From assembly GCA_963765105.1 (NCBI GenBank), contig CAVXUW010000003.1:82608-146607 (forward strand): a stretch of DNA of 64,000 nt. The letters run 5' to 3'. Each line of letters opens with the position of its first letter. Positions within the stretch are counted from its first letter, which is position 1. Below the pieces are notes generated by a model, which searched no databases, was not told where the DNA came from, and saw nothing but the letters and a program-made list of their open reading frames with translations. Positions 23,761 through 31,998 of this stretch are shown one piece after another. The position numbers and the translations under genes are program-made. This DNA comes from CALMEC01 sp963765105. Its GTDB lineage: Bacteria; Actinomycetota; Thermoleophilia; Miltoncostaeales; Miltoncostaeaceae.

Positions 23761-24647
23761 TGGGCGCGGAAAAGATCACCGGTGTCCTGGGCGCGCTGTC
23801 GGCGGCCCGTGACCTCGTACCCCAGACTCGGCCTCCGGTGGCGCGAGCATTGTCCCCCGCCCCGTCGCCGGGTGGCCTCGCGAAGGCATACATCACCGTG
23901 GAGGGTGGTGAGCGGCTCGAGGGGTGGTTCAACCCGAACAAGTACCGCATCAGCCGCGCCAACAGCTGGAACGAGAGCCCGGTGGTCGGCAAGAACCTGC
24001 CCCAGCTTCAGTTCGGCGGCGGGCAGTCGCGCAAGATGTCGCTGGAGCTCGTGTTCGACGACTCGGAACGGCAAAACGGCGATGTGCGCGAGATCACCAG
24101 CAAGCTGTTCGCGACCATGGACGTGCGGGAGAGCCTCGACCCGTCGAAGAACGCCGCGCGTCCTCCGACCGTCGACTTCGGGTGGGGAGCGACCCGGACG
24201 TTCACGGCAGTCATCGAGCAGCTGTCGATCGAGTTCGTTCTCTTTCGCCCCGACGGCGTCCCGGTACGCGCGATGGCACAGATCGAGCTTCGCCAGGCCG
24301 ACGACGTGTTGGGCGCCACCCCGGGGTCGGCGAGCGGGGCAGCAGGTGCCGCAGCCGCGGGGTCGGGCGGTGGAGCACTCGGACCGCACACCGTCCGCGC
24401 CGGCGACAGCCTGCAGTCGATTGCCGGGGACGCCTACGGCGACCCGACTCGGTGGCGCGAGATCGCTGAATCGAATGGCATCGACAACCCGATGAAATTG
24501 ATCACCGGGACGACGCTGACGATCCCCCGCGGAGCACGTGCCGCTCTGGACGCCGCGGGAGCAATCCGCGGGCGGGCCGATGCGCGTGCGACGTCGGCAC
24601 GGACGGTGCGTGACGTGGCGCGATCACTCACCCGGGGTCAGGGGTGA
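23760..24647 (+). CDS. eCIS LysM-containing hub protein (Afp7-like)
   Basis: A 295-aa baseplate protein. The front half (GLAKAYITVEGGERLEGWFN to FVLFRPDGVPVRAMAQIEL) matches the Afp7/gp53-like hub protein of contractile injection systems. A Gly/Ala linker leads to a LysM domain at about residues 215-260 (HTVRAGDSLQSIAGDAYGDP, WREIAESNGI, GTTLTIP). In contractile systems this LysM domain stabilises the baseplate rather than binding the wall. The stop overlaps the VgrG-like gene (GTGA). Confidence 0.88.
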   Translation: MGAEKITGVLGALSAARDLVPQTRPPVARALSPAPSPGGLAKAYITVEGGERLEGWFNPNKYRISRANSWNESPVVGKNLPQLQFGGGQSRKMSLELVFDDSERQNGDVREITSKLFATMDVRESLDPSKNAARPPTVDFGWGATRTFTAVIEQLSIEFVLFRPDGVPVRAMAQIELRQADDVLGATPGSASGAAGAAAAGSGGGALGPHTVRAGDSLQSIAGDAYGDPTRWREIAESNGIDNPMKLITGTTLTIPRGARAALDAAGAIRGRADARATSARTVRDVARSLTRGQG

Positions 24648-26248
24648 TCGCCGGCGTCGACATCCTCGTTGACGGTGTTTCGGTCGACGCCACGATCGCC
24701 GACCTGATCGTCGAGGTGAGCGTCGAAGACCACCTGATGCTGCCGGACATGTTCACGATCCGGATCTCGGATCCGCGGCTCGAGCACATCGACTCGCACC
24801 CCTTCGCCATTGGGGCGGACGTGCAGATCCAGTTCGCCCCGGCGCAGCAGCAGGAGCAACTGGCCGCGGTCATCACCGGGCAGGTCACGTCCCTGGAGCC
24901 GAGTTTCCGCAAGGACCGCGCGGTCCTCGCCGTGCGGGGGTACGACTACTCGCACGCCCTCAACCGCAGCCGCCAGACCGCCACGTACCAGAACGTCACC
25001 GTCGGCGACGTGGCGCAGACGATCGCGCGACGTGTGGGCCTCGAGGTCGGCGAGATCGCCAACGACGGCGGGGTTCACGAGTTCATCCAGCAGAACAACG
25101 AATCCGACTGGCAGTTCCTCTGGCGCCTGGCCCATCGGGTTGGGCTTGAGCTGGTCGTGCTCAACAAGACCCTCCACTTCCGCACTCCCGGCGGTGGTGC
25201 GAGCACCAACCCCATCCCGCTTCGCTGGGGCGAGGAGCTCACCGAGTTTCGGCCCCGCCTCACCGGCGTGCAGCAGGTCGACGAGGTCGTCGTGGCCGGC
25301 TGGGATCCGGTGCGAAAGGAAACGATCGAGGCGACCGCCAAGGCCGAGGGCCTGTTGGCGACGATCGGCATCGAGCGGTCCGCGGTCGTCGGTGCGCTCT
25401 CCGGCGGGACCTTTCGGATGGCCTCCAACCCGGTCATGACCCGCGAGGAGGCCGAGGCGCTTGCGAAGGCCGTCGCCGGCCGGGTCGGCAACGCGTACCT
25501 CGAGGCCGATGGCGAGGCGGCGGGAAACCCCACCCTCCGCGCCGGGACGTCGGTCCGGATCGACGGCCTGGGTGCGGCGTTCAGTGGGACCTACACGCTC
25601 GCGAGCTCCACCCACCTCTATCGCGGTGGCGTTGGCTATGTCACGCGCTTTACGATCTCCGGTCGCGCCGACCGCAGCCTCGTGGAGCTCTCCACTCCGG
25701 CCACGCCGACGAGCTGGGGCAGCTCCGTGGCCGTGGCGATCGTCACGCAGAACACCGACCCGGACAACATGGGCCGCGTCCGGGTGCGCTACCCGGAGCT
25801 TGGTGAGTCCGCCGAAGGATGGTGGGCCCGGGTCACCGCGATGGGCGCCGGGGCGGACAAGGGCGTCCTGATGATGCCGACCGTCGGCGACGAGGTGCTG
25901 GTGGCGTTCGAGCACAACGACGTGCGCCGTCCTTACGTCATCGGCGCCGTCTGGAACGGGCAGGACCGGCCCGGCGAGCTCGTCCAGGACGACGGATCGC
26001 TCGCCGTCCATAGCCGGAAGCGTGCCACCGTGACGTCCGACGAGGCCATGCGGCTCGCCAGCGATCAGGAGATCGTCCTCGTCGCCGGTGAGGCGCGGAT
26101 CACGCTCACCGAGTCCGGTGAGATCACGATAACGGGCGGATGCGTGCGGGTGAGCGCGGAGTCCCTCGACGTTTCCTCCGACGGCTCGATGCGGATGAGC
26201 GCGGGGAGCGCCATCACGATCAGCGCACCACAGGTGTCGATCGGATGA
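24644..26248 (+). CDS. eCIS VgrG/gp5-gp27-like spike protein (Afp8-like)
   Basis: The 534-aa central spike trimer protein. The N-terminal two-thirds is gp27-like (EDHLMLPDMFTIRISDP, YSHALNRSRQTATYQNVTVG, FIQQNNESDWQFLWRLAHRV). The gp5-type OB fold spans about residues 370-450 (NMGRVRVRYPELGESAEGWW, MMPTVGDEVLVAFEHND, PYVIGAVWNG). A short repetitive beta-helix follows (GEITITGGCVRVSAESLDVS) and ends with ITISAPQVSIG. No catalytic effector domain is fused. A separate PAAR-like tip candidate is encoded at 37639. Confidence 0.93.
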   Translation: MIAGVDILVDGVSVDATIADLIVEVSVEDHLMLPDMFTIRISDPRLEHIDSHPFAIGADVQIQFAPAQQQEQLAAVITGQVTSLEPSFRKDRAVLAVRGYDYSHALNRSRQTATYQNVTVGDVAQTIARRVGLEVGEIANDGGVHEFIQQNNESDWQFLWRLAHRVGLELVVLNKTLHFRTPGGGASTNPIPLRWGEELTEFRPRLTGVQQVDEVVVAGWDPVRKETIEATAKAEGLLATIGIERSAVVGALSGGTFRMASNPVMTREEAEALAKAVAGRVGNAYLEADGEAAGNPTLRAGTSVRIDGLGAAFSGTYTLASSTHLYRGGVGYVTRFTISGRADRSLVELSTPATPTSWGSSVAVAIVTQNTDPDNMGRVRVRYPELGESAEGWWARVTAMGAGADKGVLMMPTVGDEVLVAFEHNDVRRPYVIGAVWNGQDRPGELVQDDGSLAVHSRKRATVTSDEAMRLASDQEIVLVAGEARITLTESGEITITGGCVRVSAESLDVSSDGSMRMSAGSAITISAPQVSIG

Positions 26249-26646
26249 GCGTCGACATCCTGGGCACCGGCATCGCCTTCCCATTCCGCATCGATCATCG
26301 CGGCGGGCTCGCGCTGTCCCGCCACGAGCAGGACATCTCCGAGGCCATCTGGCTCATTCTCTCCACCGCTCCGGGTGAGCGGCCCATGCGCCCGACCTTC
26401 GGGTGTGGCATCCACAATCACGTCTTCGAGTCACTCAGCGCCGAGGCGCTCGGTCGGTTCGAGTACGAGATCCGCGTTGCGCTGGGCCGGTGGGAGCCGC
26501 GCATCGACGTGATCTCCGTCGCGTTCGACATCGACCGGGTCGGAGCCGGTGAGCTGGCCATCGACGTCGCCTATCGCGTGCGCGATACCTCTGACGTGCG
26601 GAACCTGGTGTTCCCGTTCTACGTGATTCCCGGCGAGGACGCGTGA
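26245..26646 (+). CDS. eCIS baseplate wedge protein, gp25-like (Afp9)
   Basis: A 133-aa GPW/gp25 family protein, the baseplate wedge that connects hub and sheath. It has the family's signature ISEAIWLILSTAPGERPMRP followed by TFGCGIHNHVFE, and a C-terminal strand pair RIDVISVAFDIDR. The ATG at 26245 overlaps the spike stop (ATGA), and its own stop overlaps the next GTG at 26643. The long open frame upstream of 26245 lies inside the spike gene and was not used. Confidence 0.9.
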   Translation: MSVDILGTGIAFPFRIDHRGGLALSRHEQDISEAIWLILSTAPGERPMRPTFGCGIHNHVFESLSAEALGRFEYEIRVALGRWEPRIDVISVAFDIDRVGAGELAIDVAYRVRDTSDVRNLVFPFYVIPGEDA

Positions 26647-28649
26647 GCGTCCACCTCCCGGAGATCCGTCTCGACGATCGGACCTTCACCGACCTCGTCG
26701 ACGAGGCGCGCAGCCGCATCGCGCGGGCCTGCCCGGAGTGGACCGAGCACAACCTCTCCGACCCAGGCGTCACACTCATCGAGATGTTCGCGTGGCTCAC
26801 CGAGATGGTGATCTACCGGCTAAATCGGGTTCCGGACAAGCTCCACGTCGCGCTCATGGAGCTCATGAACATCGGTCTGGCGCCTCCCGCTGCGTCGTGC
26901 ACGCAGCTGCGGTTCTCGTTGTCGGCGCCCGCGCGGGTCCCCGTGGAGATCCCCCTCCGCGCCGAGGTTGGCACGTTTCGCACACTGAACGACGAGTCCA
27001 CGGTCTTCCAGACCAGCACCGCTGCGACGATCCCGCCGGTGGGACCCGTTGCGTACGCGGTGGAGCGCGAGCGGGCGTTCGCGCACCTGGTGGTCGGCGC
27101 CGGGGCGGCACGACCCCGCGGATCGGATCGCTTCCCGTTCGCGACGCCGCCGGTTCCCGGTGATGCGCTCTACCTCGGCTTCCGCGAGGGCCTGGCGAGC
27201 TTGGTGATGCGCGTTGACGTCGAGTGTTCGGCCGCACGCGGCGTGGGCGTCGAGCCCGCCGACCCTCCGCTTCGCTGGGAAGTCTCCGCCGACCCGGATG
27301 GTGAAACCTGGGTGGCGTGCGACGTGCTCAGCGACACCACCGGAGGGTTCAACTACGGCAGCGGGCGGGTGGAGCTCCAAGTCCCGGACACGAGCGTTGA
27401 GGCCGTGGTCGACGGTAAGCGGGCGCACTGGCTTCGCTGCCGCGTGGACGAGCGCGGGCGTACCGATGACGCTGTCGCGACGTACACGCACCCACCGGAG
27501 ATCACATCGATTACGGCGGGCGCCTCGGGTGTGCTCGTACCCGCTGAGCACGCGTTGAGCATCGTCCACGAGGACCTCGGCGACAGTGACGGTACGCCGG
27601 GCCAGGAGTTCCGGTTGCGCCACCGGCCAGTGCTCGCTCCCGAGCCCGGTGAGACGCTCGAAGTTCGCGCACCGGATGACACCGAATGGGTGAGATGGAC
27701 GCGTCGGTCGTCATTTGCCGAAAGCGGCGGCGATGATCGCCACTACACGCTCGACCTGGCGAGCGGCCACCTGAGCCTGCCGCCGAGCGTGCGCACCGGC
27801 GACGGGGTGTTCCGGCAGTTCGGGGCGATTCCGGAGAAGGGTGCGGAGCTTCGCATGAGCCGCTACCGCCATGGCGGAGGCGCCGCGGGCAACGTGGCCC
27901 CCGCCATGCTCACCGTCATGCGCAGTGCGATCCCCTACGTTGCCTCAGTCACCAACCCTGAGGCGGCGACGGGAGGTCTCGACCCGGAATCACTTGACGA
28001 GGCCCGCAGCCGCGCGGCGCTGGAGCTTCGCAGCCGCTCGCGTGCCGTGACGGCCGATGATCACGAGTTTCTGGCGCTGCGGTCATCACCGCGTGTCGCT
28101 CGGGCCATCTGCGTCGAGGTGCCCGACGCGGTCGGTGTTGCCCGAATTCACCTGGTACCGCGGATCGACGATCCGGCCCGGCGCCTCGAGCTCCACGAGC
28201 TTGAGCCGGACGCGGATCTTCTCGACAGTGTCGCCACGGTCCTCGACGAGCGGCGGCTGATCGGAACCCGCATCGAGCTCCTTCCGGCCCGCTACCGGGC
28301 GATCAGCGTGGCCGCGAGCGTACGGGCCGAACCCACCGCCGACCTGGCGCGGGTCGAGCGGGACGTCGCCACCGCCCTCTACCGGTATCTGAACCCCATC
28401 GTCGGCGGCAGCCTGTCGGGCGTGGGAAGCGGCTGGGAGTTCGGCCGGTCGCTCAACCAGGGGGAGCTCTACGGGATCGTCCACGCGGTCGACGGTGTGC
28501 AGTTTGTCAGCGTGCTCCGCCTGTACGAGGTCGACCTCGCAAACGACAAGCGCGCCCCGGTGGCGCTCGGATCCCATGTCGAGCTGGGGCCCGACGAGCT
28601 GGTGGCGTCGGGCACCCACGCCATCCGGGCCGAACACGAGGAGATCTAG
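26643..28649 (+). CDS. eCIS baseplate J-like protein (Afp11-like)
   Basis: A 668-aa gpJ/gp6-type wedge protein. The N-terminus (LPEIRLDDRTFTDLVDEARS, WTEHNLSDPGVTLIEMFAWL, TEMVIYRLNRVPDKLHVALM) is diagnostic of Afp11 and T4 gp6-like proteins. Middle domains contain a long beta-rich insertion, and the C-terminal part (GGLDPESLDEARSRAALELR, VTADDHEFLALRSSPRVARA) is the conserved baseplate J domain. With gp25 and the following protein it builds the baseplate wedges. Confidence 0.9.
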   Translation: MSVHLPEIRLDDRTFTDLVDEARSRIARACPEWTEHNLSDPGVTLIEMFAWLTEMVIYRLNRVPDKLHVALMELMNIGLAPPAASCTQLRFSLSAPARVPVEIPLRAEVGTFRTLNDESTVFQTSTAATIPPVGPVAYAVERERAFAHLVVGAGAARPRGSDRFPFATPPVPGDALYLGFREGLASLVMRVDVECSAARGVGVEPADPPLRWEVSADPDGETWVACDVLSDTTGGFNYGSGRVELQVPDTSVEAVVDGKRAHWLRCRVDERGRTDDAVATYTHPPEITSITAGASGVLVPAEHALSIVHEDLGDSDGTPGQEFRLRHRPVLAPEPGETLEVRAPDDTEWVRWTRRSSFAESGGDDRHYTLDLASGHLSLPPSVRTGDGVFRQFGAIPEKGAELRMSRYRHGGGAAGNVAPAMLTVMRSAIPYVASVTNPEAATGGLDPESLDEARSRAALELRSRSRAVTADDHEFLALRSSPRVARAICVEVPDAVGVARIHLVPRIDDPARRLELHELEPDADLLDSVATVLDERRLIGTRIELLPARYRAISVAASVRAEPTADLARVERDVATALYRYLNPIVGGSLSGVGSGWEFGRSLNQGELYGIVHAVDGVQFVSVLRLYEVDLANDKRAPVALGSHVELGPDELVASGTHAIRAEHEEI

Positions 28650-28651
28650 CC

Positions 28652-29212
28652 GTGGCGGCGCCGCTCATCACCGCCCCGCCGCGCACGGCCTCACTGCGGG
28701 AGATCTACCGCCGGTCGCTCCCAGCGATCTATCAGGCCGACGATCTCGCGATGCGCTTCACCGGGGCGCTCGAGGAGGTTCTCGATCCGTTGGTCGCGGT
28801 CATCGATGGGCTCCCCGCGTACGTCGACCCGGATCTGGCGCCCCCGGACATGCTGCGGCTGCTCGCCAGCTGGGTCGGCATCACCCTCGACGAATCGTGG
28901 CCGATCGCTCGTCAACGCGAGCTGGTTCGGCGGGCCGGACGGCTCCTTCAGTTGCGGGGAACGCGGGCGGGACTTGAGCTTGCGCTCGAGATCGCCTTTC
29001 CCGACCTGCCGCTTCGCGTCGTCGAGACGGGGGGCGTGGTCCACGCGCGCTCCGCCGACGCACTCCCCCCGCCGGAGCCACCGGAGTTCGTGGTCTACTG
29101 CGATTCGGCGCTTGAAGCGCCCGCACCGCTCGTTCGGCTGATCGAGCAGGTGAAGCCCGCGCATGTGCGCTACCGCCTGAAGATCAAACGCCTTCCCGGG
29201 GAGGCAGAATGA
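28652..29212 (+). CDS. eCIS tail protein I-like (Afp12-like) baseplate protein
   Basis: A 186-aa gpI/gp7-like baseplate protein, with IYRRSLPAIYQADDLAMRFT near the N-terminus, PPDMLRLLASWVGITLDESW and REL-VRRAGRLLQLRGTRAGLE, ending LVRLIEQVKPAHVRYRLKIK. In Afp this protein would receive the tail fibre, but no fibre gene follows; the next gene encodes a transmembrane protein instead. It starts at GTG 28652, just 2 nt after the gpJ stop, and overlaps the next gene (ATGA). Confidence 0.82.
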   Translation: MAAPLITAPPRTASLREIYRRSLPAIYQADDLAMRFTGALEEVLDPLVAVIDGLPAYVDPDLAPPDMLRLLASWVGITLDESWPIARQRELVRRAGRLLQLRGTRAGLELALEIAFPDLPLRVVETGGVVHARSADALPPPEPPEFVVYCDSALEAPAPLVRLIEQVKPAHVRYRLKIKRLPGEAE

Positions 29213-31998
29213 CTCGCGCTCTCCCTGAGGAACGCGCCTGCCCCCGCTGCGAGCGGATCAACATCGGCCGCGACTTCTGCGTTGATTGCGGGGAGTATCT
29301 GCGCTGGGAGCCGACAGTTTTCATCGCGACCATCGATCCGGGTCCGGTGACGACGGTGTCCCGCCCGCCGTCCGCGCTTCGCGCGGCGCTCGTCCCGCAC
29401 GTGGCGATGACCTCCCGACCCGCAGCGCAGGCGGCGATCGCCCTCAGCGCCCCCGGACGCGTCGACGGCGACGGCATGTCCCACGTCGATGCCTCGCCGG
29501 GAAGCACCGTCGTGATGAGCGCGCTGGTCCGCAACGAGAGCAACATCGTTGACAACTACGACATTCGCGTCGTCGGCATCCCCGACGAATGGTGGACGGT
29601 CACTCCGGCCACCACCTATCTCGTCCCCTTCGGCACCGGGGTCGGCCGGTCCGAACAGGATGTCCAGGTCGCCCTCCACCCGCCACGTGAGCCCGGAGCT
29701 GAGGCGCGGGAATGGCCGATGCAGATGATTGCCCGTTCGCGTGCGCGGAACCGGGACGTCGCCACCGCGGAGGCGGTGATGGTCGTGCGGCCGTACGCCG
29801 ACCTCGACACCACCCTCCGCCCCGCACGACGCTCCGGTCGCCGTCGGGCCGACTACACGCTCCGCATCCACAACCGGGCGAACGCTCCTACCGACGTCAT
29901 GCTCGACGGGGTCGACCCGGAGAGCGCCGTGGCCGTGTCGTTCTTCACCGTGGGAACGGCGGAGCAGACGGAGCAGGTGGCGCAGCGGCGCGGAATCCCG
30001 GCAGGCGGCGGAGGCGCCAACGTCGCGATCGCGAGTCGGCTGGGCTCCGGAGGGCTCACCCCCGAATACATGGCGCGCATGGCGCTGTTCTCCGCGGTGT
30101 CGCGCGGCGGCAGGCTCGGGCGCCGACGGCCCCGGCGTCGCCGATCGAACCTGCAGCCGATCGCCGGCCTCGCGGTCGCACCCGGCGAGCGCGCACAGGT
30201 GGTCGTCCGGGCGACGCCGGTGCGCCAGACGATCGTCGGCCGCTCCCGCGTCCGTCCCTTCCAGGTGATGACCGAGCCGGTACGCGCGCCTGGCACGTCC
30301 GGGGAGGCGCCGGTCGTCGCCGCGGTGTTTCGCCAGCGCGCGTGGATCCCCTGGTGGCTCATGATCATCCTGCCGCTGGCGATCGCCGCCCTCGTCTTCT
30401 ACCTCATCACCCGGCCCGACTACACGACCGTGCCGAACCTCACGTCGGCCACCGGCACGCTCGCGGCCGAGAGCGCCCTCCGTCGCGCCGACCTCGCGCT
30501 GGGCAACACCGAGTCGGTGCCGAACGACACCGTCCGCGCGGGCAGCGTCATCGGCCAGTCGCCGGGGCCGGGAACGCGCGTCGAGACCGACACGACGGTC
30601 ACGATCCAGATCGCGGTGTCGAGCGGGAAGGTGAAGGTTCCGAAGATCGTCGGGCTGACGACCGCGCAGGCCTCGACGGTCCTGACCCAGCAGGGGCTCC
30701 AGCTGGGACCGGCGCTCGCCCCACCGGCGAACGTCGCGACCTCCCGGATTACGAGCCAGGCGCCGATCGAAAGTACGCTCGCGCCCCAGGGCTCTCCCGT
30801 GAACCCGGTCTTCGGATCGCCCACACCTCCGAAGCCGGCTCCCACGCCGACGTCGCCGCGTCCCGGTGGCGGCGGGCGTGGCGGTGGCGGCGGCGGTGCG
30901 TCCCCACGCGTGCCCGATGTCGTCGGCAAACCCCAGGCCGACGCGGCAAAGCAAGTCGCGAACGACCGGTACGTCCCGCAGATCGATGGGGCGTACTCGG
31001 ACACCGTCGACGCAGGGAAGATCATCCGGCAGATCCCCGCCGGCAACGCCGAACTCACGGCGGGCGGTCGTGTGCAGCTCATTGTGTCGAAGGGCATCCC
31101 CGAGGTCTTGTTCACCAACACCCTCGACATCGTCGGCATCGGCGGCGCCCGCGGCCGTCCTCGCCGCGCGATTGCTGCGACCGCCGAGGCCGAGGTCCAC
31201 CCGGTGACGTCCGCAGACGGGTCGCGCCTTGCGTACCGACGCGGCCCGATCGGGAACCCGAACCCGCTGATCGGGCCCGGCCAGATCTGGATCGCGAGCA
31301 CGGCCGACCCACTGAGCGCCCAGCCGCTCACTGACGCCGGCCACGATGATCGGCGACCCGCCTTCTCGCCGAATGCGTCGACCCTGGCGTTCATCTCCGA
31401 CCGCGTCGTTCCAGGTGACCCCGACCTCTGCGTCGTGTCCCTGGCAACGGCGGGTTCGCCGGTGAGCTGCATCGCCGACCCCGCCACCAAGGCGACCCGC
31501 CCGACGTGGTCCCCCGACGGCACGACGATCCTCGTGACGGCCAACGACCCGGGCGGCCAGGTGGAGCTCCTGCGCTACACCTCGCAAACGCCGGAGTCGG
31601 CAAACGCGGCAGCGTGGACCTCAGCGGGTTTCGTGACCGACGGGCTCCACGGCGCCGAGAACGCCGGGGAGCAGGTCACGATGGCCGCGTTCTCGCCAAA
31701 CGGCAAGCGACTGGCGGTCGCGGCGAACTGGGGCGATGGCATCTTTCGGGTCTGGCTCGTTCCGGTCAACGGGTCGGTCATCGGCTCCACAGCCACGCGA
31801 CTACCGCGCGTGCGGGCGTGCGAGCTGGCCTGGCGCCCCGACTCGGCCGAGCTCGTCATCGCGTGGCGCGACAACAGCTGCGACGGAACGGGTCAGGTGA
31901 TCCGCGTCGACGTCAAGAACCCCGACACCGTGCGCCTGCTCACGCAGGTGGGGCAGAACTCCGGTGACCCGGTGTTCGGAAGCGCTCCGGCGCCATGA
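29209..31998 (+). CDS. Zinc-ribbon / transmembrane / PASTA / PD40 protein of the eCIS locus
   Basis: A 929-aa multidomain protein placed where a tail fibre would be expected. From the N-terminus it has a zinc ribbon (CPRCERINIGRDFCVDCGEY), beta-sandwich regions (residues 60-290, CARDB-like with VRNESNIVDNYDIRVVGIP), one transmembrane helix (about 380-400, WIPWWLMIILPLAIAALVFY), three PASTA-like units (about 405-630, VPNLTSATGTLAAESALRRA, VPKIVGLTTAQASTVLTQQG, VPDVVGKPQADAAKQ) with a Gly/Pro linker, and a PD40 propeller (about 640-929). PASTA domains can bind muropeptides or beta-lactams. I infer an inner-membrane anchor and wall sensor for the contractile machine. It overlaps both neighbours. 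Confidence 0.75.
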   Translation: MTRALPEERACPRCERINIGRDFCVDCGEYLRWEPTVFIATIDPGPVTTVSRPPSALRAALVPHVAMTSRPAAQAAIALSAPGRVDGDGMSHVDASPGSTVVMSALVRNESNIVDNYDIRVVGIPDEWWTVTPATTYLVPFGTGVGRSEQDVQVALHPPREPGAEAREWPMQMIARSRARNRDVATAEAVMVVRPYADLDTTLRPARRSGRRRADYTLRIHNRANAPTDVMLDGVDPESAVAVSFFTVGTAEQTEQVAQRRGIPAGGGGANVAIASRLGSGGLTPEYMARMALFSAVSRGGRLGRRRPRRRRSNLQPIAGLAVAPGERAQVVVRATPVRQTIVGRSRVRPFQVMTEPVRAPGTSGEAPVVAAVFRQRAWIPWWLMIILPLAIAALVFYLITRPDYTTVPNLTSATGTLAAESALRRADLALGNTESVPNDTVRAGSVIGQSPGPGTRVETDTTVTIQIAVSSGKVKVPKIVGLTTAQASTVLTQQGLQLGPALAPPANVATSRITSQAPIESTLAPQGSPVNPVFGSPTPPKPAPTPTSPRPGGGGRGGGGGGASPRVPDVVGKPQADAAKQVANDRYVPQIDGAYSDTVDAGKIIRQIPAGNAELTAGGRVQLIVSKGIPEVLFTNTLDIVGIGGARGRPRRAIAATAEAEVHPVTSADGSRLAYRRGPIGNPNPLIGPGQIWIASTADPLSAQPLTDAGHDDRRPAFSPNASTLAFISDRVVPGDPDLCVVSLATAGSPVSCIADPATKATRPTWSPDGTTILVTANDPGGQVELLRYTSQTPESANAAAWTSAGFVTDGLHGAENAGEQVTMAAFSPNGKRLAVAANWGDGIFRVWLVPVNGSVIGSTATRLPRVRACELAWRPDSAELVIAWRDNSCDGTGQVIRVDVKNPDTVRLLTQVGQNSGDPVFGSAPAP

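Noticed and set aside
24638..26284. 548-aa open frame on the minus strand
   Set aside because: Antisense shadow of the VgrG-like spike gene; low-complexity His/Asp/Arg composition and no ordered features.
29170..31587. 805-aa minus-strand frame
   Set aside because: Shadow of the TM/PASTA gene; Arg/Gly-rich with no domain.
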